Shown here in pieces: positions 17,222-27,779 of a stretch of 44,514 nt of DNA. This DNA is from an uncultured Candidatus Poseidoniales archaeon (GTDB lineage Archaea > Thermoplasmatota > Poseidoniia > Poseidoniales > Poseidoniaceae). The translations under genes and the position numbers were made by a program. The DNA lies in the NCBI GenBank assembly GCA_905182715.1, contig CAJJCP010000017.1, positions 1-44,514 of the forward strand, given 5' to 3'. The notes beneath the pieces were generated by a model that was not told the DNA's origin, did not search any database, and was given only the letters and a program-made list of their open reading frames with translations. Position 1 is the stretch's first letter; every line of letters begins with the position of its first letter.

Positions 17222-19958
17222 TCACTCTTCTTCATCTGAAGTTGGTGGACTCATTTTCATTGGAGGTGGAGCGGGAATAAATCCAGCATCCGAATCATTC
17301 AGTAGAGTTGAACCTTCAACAGGGTGTTCATCCCAAATCTTTTCCGACCATGAGACCTCTTGATTCAAATTCAGTTCATCGCCTCTGCCTCTTGAAGCAA
17401 AAACCAATCCTGCAGCAACAACGATTACAACGCCAAAGAGAAGATACTTCGCACTGTTTTTGGCCGAGTCAGAAGAACTCGTATCCGTATCGGTTGTTCC
17501 TTGGTCTTCATCGATACATTCTCCAGAAAGAGAAAAGGTCATAGAAGGACAATCAATATCGGTGCCGTCAGTTGTATCTGTACCGTCAGTTGTATCTGTA
17601 CCGCCAGTTGTATCTGTACCGCCAGTTGTATCGTGTCCCGTCAGTATCTGTTCCACCTGTATTGCCTGTATTTCCAGTATTGTCGGCGCCAGAGTTTCCA
17701 GATGTTCCATCATCAATGCCCAAGTTGACGTTTACGCCAGTTCGGTCACCATCAGCATCCATAGGGATGTCGTAATATGCGAAGAGTTTGGAAAGGTCAA
17801 TGTGCGTATTGGCCCATGCAGAACGGTTGATGACATCGAAATAGCGTTCATCACCTGTGGTGAAGATCGGGTCGACCGTTATGTTTCTGAGTTGTGAGAC
17901 TCCAGTGTTAGCAGAATTCTTCCCGTCGAATTCAGTGTTAAGGTACGATTGAACCTCTGCATCTGTACTCCATGCCACACCTTCTGGTGCGGTCCAGTGT
18001 TCACGGATCTCGGAGACATCGTTTCGCATAGCCATGGCCATACCAGCTTCTATCTCAGCCCAAGTTTGTGAACCATCGTTCACAGTCGTGGAAGTAATGT
18101 CAAGTGCTTTTGAAACACCACCGCCGTTGATTGGTTCCCAGTCGTCACCCTTGAGTGAAGTCATGATGTCTTGGTCACCAAACAGTGCCTTTCCTTGAAC
18201 GACAGTGAGTCGAACATCAGCATCGATAGCCTCAATGAGGTTTCGATATGGGTCGTCGTGGAAGGTATCGATGACCACAAGGTCTGCTACCATTCCAGTC
18301 TTGATTTGCCCGACATAATCTTGCCATTCTGCAGCGGCTGCAGGATTTGATGTGACCATTTCCACCATTTGATAATTGGTGAAATACGAGTCCATCACTT
18401 CGCTGTTCCAGAGGTCTGCAACCTTCAGTTCGTGCATACTGTTCTTGGAACCACTTGGGCCCCAATCAGGTGCTAAAGAAATTTTGATACCTGCTTTGTC
18501 AGCCGCACGTACATCGGTTGTGTTGCCGTATAACAGGAGGTTGGAGAGTGGTGACCACACCAACTTGGAGCCTACAGCACCCATGGATTGGAATTGTGAT
18601 GGCGTGAGTGCAGTGCCGTGAATTACGACAGTAGGTTCAGCGAGGAGACCCTTGCTGTTGAGTAAATCGAACTCATCTCTACTTGTTTGGTCGACACCTT
18701 CTGACATGTGAATAAACCATGCTTCAATGTCACCATCGTTGAAATCAGAAATCTTGCCAGCGGAGTTGTAACCCGATTCATACCAACTGCATACAGCGCA
18801 TGTAACGATATTGTCCTTTCCAAAGTTCCACAACTCGACGTTTCGTGAGAGTGAACTATCCCATGCATCATTGCCGGAAGGTGAACCTTGAACTGCTGTA
18901 ACGCCACCAGCTATTGCTTGGACTTCAGCATACTTCATTTGTTCAGTTGCCATACCCCATCGGCTGTTTTGTTGAACGTTGTTTTTCATCCAAGTGATGC
19001 TTGGTCCGTAATCGTAGTTACCGCCCCATTGACCACGATTTGAGTAGCCACCTTCGTCTGACTTTTGATCATCGTAGACATGGACTTCGAAATCCCACAA
19101 TGGGATGTGGTTGTAGTGCATATGATTGTGCAAGTCAATCAAGCCAGGGTAAATTGTCCCGTTGGTTTCAATGACTGGAGCATTTGTCAAATCTGCTGTA
19201 AGTGGTACTGAGGAACTCGATGACCAAACGGCATCAATCATGCCGTCTCGGACCAACACATTACCTTGGTTCATGACACTGTTCTCGTTCTCCATAGTAA
19301 CGACTCGGCCCTTGAGAATGAATGCGTCAGAAGAGGAGGTATCTGCGACTTTGTAGCACTTGACCATGTTTAGAGCGACGCTTGAATCTGGGTCATTTGG
19401 ACCCCAGCCGGGAGTCGGAGTAACTTCGATTAAACTTCCAGAGGAATCCTCAACGATTGAATTGCCATAAAACGCAAATTGTTCAGGAATGAGCATTGTA
19501 TCTGCGACTGCATTCGAAGTATCTGTTATTGAGATCGTCTCACCGTCAAAGTAACTCATGTATATGTCTGAATCTGCGCCGAAGATCACAATACGGTCTC
19601 CAGCATCGATGACTGTGTTCCAAGCAAGTTGGCAAGGAGGGCTACCCGAAGTGACACTAAGTTTCCAATTCGATACGTTGACTGGGAATGAACCAGTATT
19701 CCATAATTCGATAAATTGGTCTGAATATTTACTGAACTCGCCGTCGTTATTCCAATCCACTGCACCGTAGACGTTGGTTGATGTTGCATTGGATACCAAG
19801 CCGTTCGGACTGATGAATACTTCCGAGACTTCAATGTCCGAATCACGGGCACTCACTTCGGAGATTTCAGTGAATTCATACGGTGCCGGAGTGGACGGTA
19901 CAAAGGGGGCAAGGAAGATAATTAGCACGAGAAGGGTAGTCAATCGGTCGAGGCGCAT
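17222..19958 (-). CDS. Exported lamin-tail domain/amidohydrolase with C-terminal membrane anchor (frameshift in repeat)
   Basis: A predicted cell-surface metal-dependent hydrolase. From ATG 19958 there is a signal peptide (LTTLLVLIIFLAPFVP), a lamin-tail-like beta domain at about 40-185 (VSEVFISPNG...YSDQFIELWNTGSFPVNVSNWKLS), then an amidohydrolase domain from about 214. The latter has GRVVTME...VLVRDGMIDAVW, the metal motif DLHNHMH (275-281), VIHGTALT, SPLSNLLLYG, APDWGPSGSK and KTGMVADLVVID, as in imidazolonepropionase/chlorohydrolase relatives. The frame at 17586-19958 dissolves after a TGGTDTDGT repeat. The next frame (17222-17716) continues GGTDTTDGTD repeats, a transmembrane helix (YLLFGVVIVVAAGLVFASRGRG) and a short cytoplasmic tail. 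Dropping one base at about 17633 joins them into 911 residues. TTG 20069 extends the frame but lacks support. Substrate is unknown. Confidence 0.82.
17565..17632 (-). repeat. 18-base tandem repeats encoding TDTT(G/D)G
   Basis: About 3.8 copies of an 18-base unit (forward strand CCGTCAGTTGTATCTGTA, with a C/T variant at the fourth base) encode a Gly/Thr/Asp-rich linker just before the membrane anchor of the amidohydrolase. The unit is a multiple of three. The last copy is disturbed by an apparent extra G at 17633, exactly where the reading frame breaks. Confidence 0.85.
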
Positions 19959-20048
19959 GATGTGGCCTTTGGCAGTGAGCACATGAACTCGTCGCTTTGA
20001 CAACCTCGAACGGACATGTTGAAGTATCGCCGATTTTGAAACGATTTC

Positions 20049-20429
20049 ATGGCCTCCGTAGAGATTCATGAACCCGAGTTTTCCGACATTATCGATAACA
20101 ATTCAATCGTGCTCCTTGACTTTTGGGCCGAGTGGTGTGGGCCATGCAAAGCCTACGGGCCGGTCTATGAACGGGTTTCAGAAGAATTCCCAGATGTCGT
20201 CTTTGGAAAAATCGATACCGAAGCAGAACCTATGTTAGCCAAATCTTTCAATGTACGCTCGATTCCTACGACTGTTGCATTCAAAGATGGCATCGGTGTT
20301 TTCATGCAACCAGGTGCACTCCCTGAAGATGCACTTCGTGATTTGGTTGCGAAACTTACTGAATTGGATATGGATGAAGTTCGAGCCGAAATGGAAACTC
20401 AAAAAGCGGCTCAAGAAGAGAAAGAATGA
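20049..20429 (+). CDS. trxA: Thioredoxin
   Basis: A 126-residue cytosolic thiol-disulfide oxidoreductase. It has the classical fold: VLLDFWAEWCGPCKAYGPV with redox cysteines 30 and 33, GKIDTEAEPMLAKSFNVRSIPTTVAFKDG with the conserved cis-Pro (IPT), and a C-terminal helix. An acidic/charged extension (EVRAEMETQKAAQEEKE) goes beyond the usual end. There is no signal peptide. It is divergent from the amidohydrolase gene (90 bases between starts) and is followed after 60 bases by a lipoprotein hydrolase. Confidence 0.94.
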   Translation: MASVEIHEPEFSDIIDNNSIVLLDFWAEWCGPCKAYGPVYERVSEEFPDVVFGKIDTEAEPMLAKSFNVRSIPTTVAFKDGIGVFMQPGALPEDALRDLVAKLTELDMDEVRAEMETQKAAQEEKE

Positions 20430-20489
20430 ACTTCACCGTCTGACCAAACAGCCGGTGTGTTCAAAAAACACCTGCGCCCCCCTTGGTAC

Positions 20490-22298
20490 ATGAACTTCCG
20501 GCCTTGGCTCATTTTATTCGTCCTAATGGCGACCAGTTTATCGGGGTGTTTCGGTGAGCAAACGGTGGATGAAGGCGGTGTGACTGCTCCTTATGACGTC
20601 TATCCGGAGCCTTGGGACCGCACTGAAATGCAATACGTAGAGTCGGATATTTATTCCCGAGTCACCGTTAATGGTAGTTACGGAATTGATGCAGTTCAAT
20701 CCATCTTTGTTTCAGTCCCCTCCATCACCGCTGCTGACGGCGGCTCTGGTGTTACTGGTGACGCTCAAGTCCATCTTGGATTATGGCTACCAGTGATTGA
20801 AGGATGTGATTGGACTTCTGCAAACCTTTCCGCTGAATGTCAAGTTCCAGTGATTGCAGAAGTTGGTCCGTATTACAACGATGGAGATGTCGACGCACTT
20901 ACACCAGCAGACCGACTTGGTAAATTTTTGATTGAGAATTACGTTCCACACGGATACGGGGTTGCTCAAGTTTCAGTCTTTGGAACCGGAGATTCAAACC
21001 ACTGTATGGATTTGATGGGTACAGATGAGCAACGTGGTATCGATGCCGCTGTTACCTGGCTTGGTACTCAAGCATGGTCCAATGGCAATGTCGGAATGAT
21101 TGGAAAATCTTACGACGGCTCAACTCCATGGCAAGCAGCTACTTTTGGTAACCCGCATCTGGCTACGATTGTCCCAATGTCGGGATTGATTGGCGTGCAT
21201 GAATTGATGTGGAGAAACGGAAGTATGGAAGCACGTGGCATGATTATGCATAACGGTGTCTATGGCTCCTTCGGAATCGATGGAGATGCTGAAGATCCTG
21301 AAAATGTGTGTGAAGGATACCTCGAAGGCTATGTCAATGGACCTGCTGCCTATCTCTCTGGAGGAATGGTCGATTATGCAGGAAATACATACTGGACTGA
21401 GCGTTCTTTCCTCGACCGTGTGGTCGAGAATTACAATGGCTCAGTGTACATTATTCAAGGTATGCAAGATTGGAATGTTGACCCGCACATGGCCTTCCCT
21501 ACTCATCAAATTGTTGCGGATGCAGGAATTGAAACAAAGACGCTAGCAGGCCAATGGAATCACAATTATCCTGACCGTCAAGACCACTCTGGCTTACCTG
21601 TCGGTGAAGGTGCTGAAGCATTCCCTTACACACAACGCTGGGATTGGGCTGACGAGATGCTGTATTGGTTCGATTGGTATCTCAAAGGCGAAGGCCGAGC
21701 ACCAACCTTAGGTGTAGAGATGCAGGATAACCGTGGTGGCTGGAGGTTTGAAACAACCTATCCTGCTCTTGATACAGAATATCTCGCCATTCGTGGTGAC
21801 GAAATGAGCCCAAGCGGTGCTTCATTGGGTGTGACCTCTTTCGATCCTATTGACCTCGTCTATGGGCCGTTTGATTACGATGTCTACATTGCTGGAATGC
21901 CTACATTCCACATGGCAGTGACTCCGCATACTACCAACAGCGGTCATGCTTTCCTTGAGATGACCGATGAATCGGGAATGCATCTTGGACACGCAGTCAT
22001 GGATTTCAGATTTGCAGACGGTGGTAGAGATGGTAACTTAGCCATAGTTCCGTTTTCCACAGTCATGGCTCAAATGGAATTCATGCCGATGGATATTTTC
22101 CTCGAAGCAGGTGAATCAATTTACATTACGCTCACGCAGACTGGTGATGATTACGTTCCTTCTCCGGCTGCTATCGGTGGTTATACCATTAATTGGGCAG
22201 CCTCGACCATGACTCTACCTTTGGTGAACCGCACATGTGCTGATTTGTTTCAAGCACCAATGCATGACTATGGTATGGAATCAGGGCGTCTTTGTTGA
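20490..22298 (+). CDS. Lipoprotein hydrolase of the CocE/NonD (S15-like) family
   Basis: A predicted membrane-tethered alpha/beta hydrolase outside the cell. From ATG 20490 the N-terminus [20 protein letters not shown] has a lipobox ending at Cys20; GTG 20457 would only add positively charged residues. The S15/CocE layout is visible: [14 protein letters not shown] (oxyanion-side Tyr), [15 protein letters not shown], nucleophile motif GKSYDGS (Ser207), catalytic Asp region QDWNVDPH, His in [10 protein letters not shown], and a C-terminal jelly-roll-like domain ([19 protein letters not shown]). Relatives are X-Pro dipeptidyl-peptidases and ester/amide hydrolases, so peptide or ester degradation is likely but the substrate is open. 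It is a close paralogue of 24346-26304. The 3' end overlaps the convergent MutS-like gene by 18 bases. Confidence 0.87.
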   Translation: MNFRPWLILFVLMATSLSGCFGEQTVDEGGVTAPYDVYPEPWDRTEMQYVESDIYSRVTVNGSYGIDAVQSIFVSVPSITAADGGSGVTGDAQVHLGLWLPVIEGCDWTSANLSAECQVPVIAEVGPYYNDGDVDALTPADRLGKFLIENYVPHGYGVAQVSVFGTGDSNHCMDLMGTDEQRGIDAAVTWLGTQAWSNGNVGMIGKSYDGSTPWQAATFGNPHLATIVPMSGLIGVHELMWRNGSMEARGMIMHNGVYGSFGIDGDAEDPENVCEGYLEGYVNGPAAYLSGGMVDYAGNTYWTERSFLDRVVENYNGSVYIIQGMQDWNVDPHMAFPTHQIVADAGIETKTLAGQWNHNYPDRQDHSGLPVGEGAEAFPYTQRWDWADEMLYWFDWYLKGEGRAPTLGVEMQDNRGGWRFETTYPALDTEYLAIRGDEMSPSGASLGVTSFDPIDLVYGPFDYDVYIAGMPTFHMAVTPHTTNSGHAFLEMTDESGMHLGHAVMDFRFADGGRDGNLAIVPFSTVMAQMEFMPMDIFLEAGESIYITLTQTGDDYVPSPAAIGGYTINWAASTMTLPLVNRTCADLFQAPMHDYGMESGRLC

Positions 22299-24299
22299 TT
22301 CATCAAACATCATCAAAATATCACGGAACAGTGTTTGGGCATGACCCTCACTTCGCTCAACCAATCGTTTGACAATTAGTTCAGGTGTTGAACGGGCCAA
22401 ATGATTTCTCTTTGGGGTTCGGTCTACCATTAACTCCAAGTTCGCATCAAGACCTGTTGCTTCAATCCCATCAACCCGTAGATCATCTCGACCTGTGGCT
22501 TTGATAATGGCCGGTGCTAAATGGGTCACGAGCATCATGGTTGTATCATCTTGAGCTTCAGCAGCCAGTAACATTCCAGCAATTATTCTGGCTCCCGCTC
22601 CCGGTTCCGTGATGGCTTCAAGCTCGTCAGCAAGAATCAATTTAGGCGTAGGGTCGCTTACGACGTTGGCTAATTCAACCAATGTTTGTTCCAATGCACC
22701 AGCACTCTGCGTACCACCTGCTTTTGCTAAGATGTGCAAAGCATCGACTTGGCCAACACGGGCGGAATCAGCTGGAACTGGTAATCCCATGTGAGCAAGA
22801 ATACAGGTATGGGCGAGTAGTTCGAGAAGGGTTGTCTTTCCACCAGAATTAGCGCCGGTGAGAAGTGCCAGTGATTGTTGGTCTTCTGTGTCTCCAGCAT
22901 ACCCAAGTCCGTAGGTGACAGGATCGGGTTGACATCCCAAAAGCAGATGCCGGCCTTGTTCAATATAGATTCCATGTTCAACTAAATCGGGCATGACACA
23001 TTGACGATCGATTGCCCACTGTGCAATACAGACCCACTGGTCAAAACCGATGAGGGAGCGAACCGCTTCTTCACATCGTTCACGAAGTGGACCTAACTTC
23101 TTTGCCAAAATCAGCATGTGTTCAATTTCACCTGTCTTTAGTTTCGTTTCCAAAGCATGGTCGATTTCGTCAAGAGTTTTCCGATTGATTTTGGCTGGCC
23201 ATTGTGATGAAAATATGTCGTAAGGGCATCGAACACCCGTTCCTTCAAGCATCTGGACCACGGTCTGTTTTGCTTTTTCCATCGCTTCTGTTATGACGTC
23301 CTTTGTGGCTTCTTGCAATTTCCGTTGGAAGGCTGCACCGTCGGATAGCGCTTCGAGTAATTCAGCACCACTGAGGTCCATTTTGGCATCATCCATCGCT
23401 TGTGCAACTTCCGTATTGACTTGTTCTTCCAGAGATTTTGCTGTCTTCCAAAGTCTGTCTTTGACATCGGCCATAATGTCCAAATCACCTTGGTCATCGA
23501 TGCTCATGAGTATTTCTGGCAGTTGTTCCAAGCCTACGACCAGTTCATACAACTCATTGATGAAAGGATGCTTTTCAGTTGATGTTCGTTTCATTTGAAC
23601 AAGATCGGTGAGTACAGAAAGCGTACGTATGTTATGACGAAACCAATCGATGGTTCGCTCGGGTAGAATCAATTCTGTATTGTCTGCATTCGGAAGCACG
23701 ACCCAACCATCAGGTGAATCTGCAGGTGCTCCAGAACCAATCCAGGTCACTGATTTGAATACCGTATAGTCCTTCCAAGTTTCTCCTTCTCCAGGTTGCA
23801 ATACCCTGCACCATTTCTTGAAAGTTTCAAGTGGCTCTTTGCAGACGACGACTCGCTCATATCGTTCGCTGTTGAAACGAGTTTGCCGAAGGTTATGGAA
23901 CAGTTTACTGAGAGTATTCAGGTTTTCAGCATTTTTCTGTGCATAGTTCATTGCATGACTCACCTTGAGTCTTCTTTCTGCTGGATTATCTACAGGCATC
24001 AATAATTGCATTCGTTCTCGTGTTGCTGCACATGATGCAAAGGACACAATATCTTGCAATAGAGAGCGATGTAAGCGTTCAGCCTCTTTGGTTGCTAGGA
24101 ACGAACCCGATTGACCGGCAACCATCCGAGCAAGCGATAAGGCACGCTTTGGGGAGACGCCGTCAATCTCAGCAATACGGGCAATATCTCCTGATTTTAG
24201 AGAAGCAATTGCTTCACTTTCTCCGCCAAAGTGGTCGGTTATTTTTTGTGCAAGTCGTTCGCCAACTCCGGGTAGTGTACTCAGAACCATACTCGACAT
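22281..24299 (-). CDS. MutS-like ATPase with N-terminal helix-hairpin-helix
   Basis: A 672-residue DNA-handling ATPase of the MutS/MutS2 superfamily. The N-terminus has two HhH-like motifs ([37 protein letters not shown]). A long helical core follows at about 100-460, corresponding to the MutS lever/clamp. The ABC ATPase domain has Walker [11 protein letters not shown] (481-490), a signature-like [13 protein letters not shown], Walker [15 protein letters not shown] and the VTHLA switch His. There is no mismatch-binding domain I (no Phe-x-Glu) and no Smr nuclease, so canonical mismatch repair is doubtful; branched-DNA or recombination roles are possible. The start is ATG 24299, with ATG 24290 as an alternative. 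It is divergent from the second CocE-like gene (46 bases). Confidence 0.85.
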   Translation of the reverse strand: MSSMVLSTLPGVGERLAQKITDHFGGESEAIASLKSGDIARIAEIDGVSPKRALSLARMVAGQSGSFLATKEAERLHRSLLQDIVSFASCAATRERMQLLMPVDNPAERRLKVSHAMNYAQKNAENLNTLSKLFHNLRQTRFNSERYERVVVCKEPLETFKKWCRVLQPGEGETWKDYTVFKSVTWIGSGAPADSPDGWVVLPNADNTELILPERTIDWFRHNIRTLSVLTDLVQMKRTSTEKHPFINELYELVVGLEQLPEILMSIDDQGDLDIMADVKDRLWKTAKSLEEQVNTEVAQAMDDAKMDLSGAELLEALSDGAAFQRKLQEATKDVITEAMEKAKQTVVQMLEGTGVRCPYDIFSSQWPAKINRKTLDEIDHALETKLKTGEIEHMLILAKKLGPLRERCEEAVRSLIGFDQWVCIAQWAIDRQCVMPDLVEHGIYIEQGRHLLLGCQPDPVTYGLGYAGDTEDQQSLALLTGANSGGKTTLLELLAHTCILAHMGLPVPADSARVGQVDALHILAKAGGTQSAGALEQTLVELANVVSDPTPKLILADELEAITEPGAGARIIAGMLLAAEAQDDTTMMLVTHLAPAIIKATGRDDLRVDGIEATGLDANLELMVDRTPKRNHLARSTPELIVKRLVERSEGHAQTLFRDILMMFDESTKTP

Positions 24300-24345
24300 C
24301 GTTTGTCAAAGGCTTTTGAGGATATTGCTCAGACACCCTCATTTT

Positions 24346-26304
24346 ATGAGAAAAGTGGAGGTGATTCTATCACTGGACATCGGCGCGTTAACCTCAAATG
24401 AAAGAGATACTACGAAGGGTTGGTGGACATGGTTGAATGAAGATGCTTCTGACAATCAGATTCGCTTGTCGCGTGAATTCAATCTTGTCTTGAGTTCGAC
24501 GCTTGCAGTCGCACTTGTCTTTCTTTTTGTGTCTGCAGTTTTTGGTGATGCACTGGTTGATATTATCGATGATCAAGACCAGAACTCAAGTGTTCGCGTA
24601 CCTGTATGGGAACGTAACACCCTCCCCTATCAGACCGAGGGAGATTTTAGCGTCGCTCTCGAACTTGGTCCTTACAAGATACTTCCAACAGAAAATGAGT
24701 GGAATTCAACACACCATTTTGTCGAATACACTCTCCCAATCGAAGAAGGTGGTGCTGCACCTGACGATGCAGTCATCAGTCTTGCTGTATGGCGGCCAAA
24801 TGTCCCAGAAGGGGTCACAGTTCCCGTAATTGCGGAGTTTGGTCCTTATTTCCAAGAAGCTTCAGTGGAGACGCCTACTATTGAAGTCCCAGGGACATGG
24901 CTTGGTCAGATGATTATTGACCAAATCCTTCCCCACGGTTTTGCATTTGCACAAGTCTCCGTTTCGGGAACAGGCCGTTCGAACCATTGTATGGATTTGA
25001 TGGGGAATGCAGAGCAACTGGGTAATGATGCCGCAGTTCGTTGGTTGGCTGAACAAAACTGGTCCAATGGAGCAGTTGGTATGATCGGAAAATCTTACGA
25101 CGGTAGTACGCCTTGGCAAGCAGCAATGTTTGGTGCAGAACACGATTATCTCAAAACCATCGTACCTATTTCTGGTTTGATTGGTGTGAAGGAATTGATG
25201 TGGCGAAACGGTTCTTCGGAAGCCAGAGCCCCTATCATGCACAATGGAGTCTACGGCTCTTATGGCATCGATGGCGATGAGGAAGATTATCAGAACATCT
25301 GTCCGGACTATATTCTTGGTCCAGGAACAGGTGTAGCAGCCTACATGTTTGGCTCCGAAGTTGCCGGCGATTATTGGGCCGAACGCTACTTCCTTGAGCG
25401 AGTATTGGATAATTATCAAGGAAGTGTCTATTTGATTCAAGGCATGCATGATTGGAACGTTGACCCGCATATGGCCGTACCAACTATGAATGCTTTGAAG
25501 GATGCAGGAATCGATGCCAAAGGACTGTTTGGACAATGGGATCACGACTATCCCGATCGCCCAGTACAACTGGATGACCGTTCGGAATTGGGTGGTCGAG
25601 GCGGGGAGGCATTCCCAGAGATGATGCGTTACGATTGGATGCAAGATTTACTGGAATGGTTTGACTTTTATCTTCGTGGCGTAGGTGAACAACCAGGGCT
25701 CTACGTCGAAATACAATCCAATCAAGGCTCGTGGCGCCTTGAGGACCGTTATCCTCCAAGCGATACGACCGAAGTTTCCTTTGATTTAGGCGGCTCACTG
25801 GTCAATGTTGGCGGTGGAACTACAGTCTTCCCTGATGCGAGTACGGGTCCAGTATGGCAATCTGAACCGCTTGCTGAAGCCCTGTATGTCGCAGGAACTC
25901 CACGGCTTCATGTCGATGTAACAACCGCAACAGTCGGTGGGCAATTGTATGCTTTGCTGGAAGAATGTGATGAATCGGATAATTGTATTCACATTGGTCA
26001 CGCCATCATGGACTTGAGATATCACGCAGGTGGCGATGATATCCAAACATGGACGCCTTTGATTCAGTCTCTTAATGCAAAAATGGAGTTCATGCCAATG
26101 GATGCTGAAATCGCTGCAGGTCACACACTGCGTTTGAGTCTTCTTTCGACTGGTGAGGATTACCTACCTGCAAGCACCTCATCGGTTGTGTTCGTCCAAG
26201 AAGGCGAGGGGTCAACACTCCAATTGGATACTTTTACTCCAGCAGATCGAAGGTATTTCTCGCCACCTGAATGCTTGCACGAACGTTGCGTTAATGTAGT
26301 TTGA
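24346..26304 (+). CDS. Membrane-anchored CocE/NonD (S15-like) hydrolase
   Basis: Paralogue of 20490-22298. It shares [29 protein letters not shown] (nucleophile Ser), [20 protein letters not shown], [13 protein letters not shown] (Asp) and GQWxHxYPDR (His). The anchor differs: here a cytoplasmic stretch of about 46 residues precedes one transmembrane helix (VLSSTLAVALVFLFVSAVFG), giving a type II membrane protein with the catalytic domain outside. ATG 24346 is preferred to TTG 24316. The C-terminus has the jelly-roll domain and closes with a Cys pair (PPECLHERC), also seen in the paralogue (RTCAD...GRLC), perhaps a disulfide. Substrate is unknown. The two copies flank the MutS-like gene and have diverged considerably. 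Confidence 0.87.
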   Translation: MRKVEVILSLDIGALTSNERDTTKGWWTWLNEDASDNQIRLSREFNLVLSSTLAVALVFLFVSAVFGDALVDIIDDQDQNSSVRVPVWERNTLPYQTEGDFSVALELGPYKILPTENEWNSTHHFVEYTLPIEEGGAAPDDAVISLAVWRPNVPEGVTVPVIAEFGPYFQEASVETPTIEVPGTWLGQMIIDQILPHGFAFAQVSVSGTGRSNHCMDLMGNAEQLGNDAAVRWLAEQNWSNGAVGMIGKSYDGSTPWQAAMFGAEHDYLKTIVPISGLIGVKELMWRNGSSEARAPIMHNGVYGSYGIDGDEEDYQNICPDYILGPGTGVAAYMFGSEVAGDYWAERYFLERVLDNYQGSVYLIQGMHDWNVDPHMAVPTMNALKDAGIDAKGLFGQWDHDYPDRPVQLDDRSELGGRGGEAFPEMMRYDWMQDLLEWFDFYLRGVGEQPGLYVEIQSNQGSWRLEDRYPPSDTTEVSFDLGGSLVNVGGGTTVFPDASTGPVWQSEPLAEALYVAGTPRLHVDVTTATVGGQLYALLEECDESDNCIHIGHAIMDLRYHAGGDDIQTWTPLIQSLNAKMEFMPMDAEIAAGHTLRLSLLSTGEDYLPASTSSVVFVQEGEGSTLQLDTFTPADRRYFSPPECLHERCVNVV

Positions 26305-26319
26305 AGCGTGCACTCTTGC

Positions 26320-27717
26320 TTAATATGGCAATTCGAGTTCAACTGCAAACAACGGGTCAGGGTCGGTAGAATCGTGGTATGCAACGACAACTCCGCCATC
26401 GTTGAGGATGCCAAGTGATGCAAAGTCAAATCGAATGTCATTTCCAGCACCAGAAGTTGAATCCAAGTCACCTTGTCCAATGTAGGTCAACGTATCTGGT
26501 GACATGTCTTCCGAATATCCTCGTACGTGATAGACCATGTCAACATCAGGGCCGTCTGTGCTTTGGTAGCGAATGTTGAGGATGAAGAGGTCTAAATCAC
26601 CGTTGGCTTGGAATTCCCATTCTTCGATGGAAGAAGAAACTGAGCTCATATCATAGGTGTGGTTTTGCCATGTCATGGCTCCGTCCGTCGACATGTAATG
26701 GGTGAAGGTCGTTCCTGAATTTTCAACACAGTGGAGTGCTCCCGCAGAATCGAAGTGGCAATATTCTGAAGGGAATTGAACTTCCAGTTCATTCCAAGAC
26801 AAGGTAGTATCCATGTAGGCTGCATTTCCATTTGTGTAGTAACTTGGGAAGATGAGTCCACCTGATGGCATTGGGAAGGCTCGCATTTCCTTGTGTGGTT
26901 TGTTAACATCATAGTAGGAGGTGAGGCCTTCTTCGGTGAAATTAAGGTCGAGTTCGATGATTGGGTCATTTGAATCTCTCGCAGTAAATTGGAATGGATA
27001 ATAATTCAATCCATCAACACTAATTTGGCCACCTGCATCAAGACTTTGATGCCAAAAGTTCGAGACCACAATGCTTGCCCAATCGCCACTTCCAATTGAA
27101 GACGAAATCGGACCGACCACTTCAACTTGCCATGAGCGGTCATAGAAGGGTTCAGTCAATCGATTGTAACACCATTTCCATTCGTCTTCAGATTCATCAT
27201 ACAAGATGGCATAGAATTTGTCAATTTTCGCATCGGCTCCGATATATGGGAACCATGACATTGAGATGATGTCTCCATTTGTGGCTTGAACTATACTGCC
27301 TTCTCCGAGGCCCTCTTGGCCAGAGTTGGTTGGAATTGCAGTTACGCATTGACCGAGAGCTGGTAGGAATCCTGGGATGTAGGTGTCCCAAGCATGACCT
27401 CTGTCTTCACTGAAGACAGGATATTCGCCCCCAATGTTGAGGATGTGTCCTTCGATGGTTGTGGCAAGATAATGTTCACAACAGTTTCCGCCTTTACTCG
27501 CATCAAAGACCGCCCAACTGGTATTGGTTGATTGATTGGTTCGCAAATCAACGGTCATAAACATTCGAGCATCTTCATGTGGAATTTGATCGACCATTTC
27601 GTACGATTCCCAAAGAGATTCCATTTCTACTTCATCGACGAGGTCTTCTCCACCGCCAAAGCAACCTGCCAATACAGTGGAGGCTACCAACAGTATGGAC
27701 AATGCGATGCGTTGCAT
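26320..27717 (-). CDS. Large lipoprotein with BNR/sialidase-like repeats
   Basis: From ATG 27717 a 465-residue secreted lipoprotein: MQRIALSILLVASTVLAGC with lipobox Cys19, then an acidic linker. The body contains repeated beta-strand segments with Asp-box-like turns (VFSEDRGHAWDTYIPGF; MSTDGAMTWQNHTYDM) as in six-bladed sialidase-type propellers. Cys pairs (GNCCEHY, CHFDSAGALHC) suggest disulfides outside the cell. The catalytic residues of sialidases are not evident, so a binding or scaffold propeller is as likely as an enzyme. It starts 62 bases after ileS and converges on the CocE-like gene with a 15-base gap. Confidence 0.75.
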   Translation of the reverse strand: MQRIALSILLVASTVLAGCFGGGEDLVDEVEMESLWESYEMVDQIPHEDARMFMTVDLRTNQSTNTSWAVFDASKGGNCCEHYLATTIEGHILNIGGEYPVFSEDRGHAWDTYIPGFLPALGQCVTAIPTNSGQEGLGEGSIVQATNGDIISMSWFPYIGADAKIDKFYAILYDESEDEWKWCYNRLTEPFYDRSWQVEVVGPISSSIGSGDWASIVVSNFWHQSLDAGGQISVDGLNYYPFQFTARDSNDPIIELDLNFTEEGLTSYYDVNKPHKEMRAFPMPSGGLIFPSYYTNGNAAYMDTTLSWNELEVQFPSEYCHFDSAGALHCVENSGTTFTHYMSTDGAMTWQNHTYDMSSVSSSIEEWEFQANGDLDLFILNIRYQSTDGPDVDMVYHVRGYSEDMSPDTLTYIGQGDLDSTSGAGNDIRFDFASLGILNDGGVVVAYHDSTDPDPLFAVELELPY

Positions 27718-27779
27718 GAATCTGCGTAGCGCCTCATCTCTTTGAAGGCGTCGCTGGTGTTCGATGCTTGAGTTTGGCC

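Noticed and set aside
17501-17728. Forward-strand frame with repeated LYRQLY units
   Set aside because: It is the antisense translation of the TDTTGG repeat array, not a gene.
24862-25644. 260-codon open frame antisense to the membrane-anchored hydrolase
   Set aside because: The opposite strand carries full catalytic motifs. The antisense product is Cys/His/Ile-rich without recognisable domain structure and has no ribosome-binding site.
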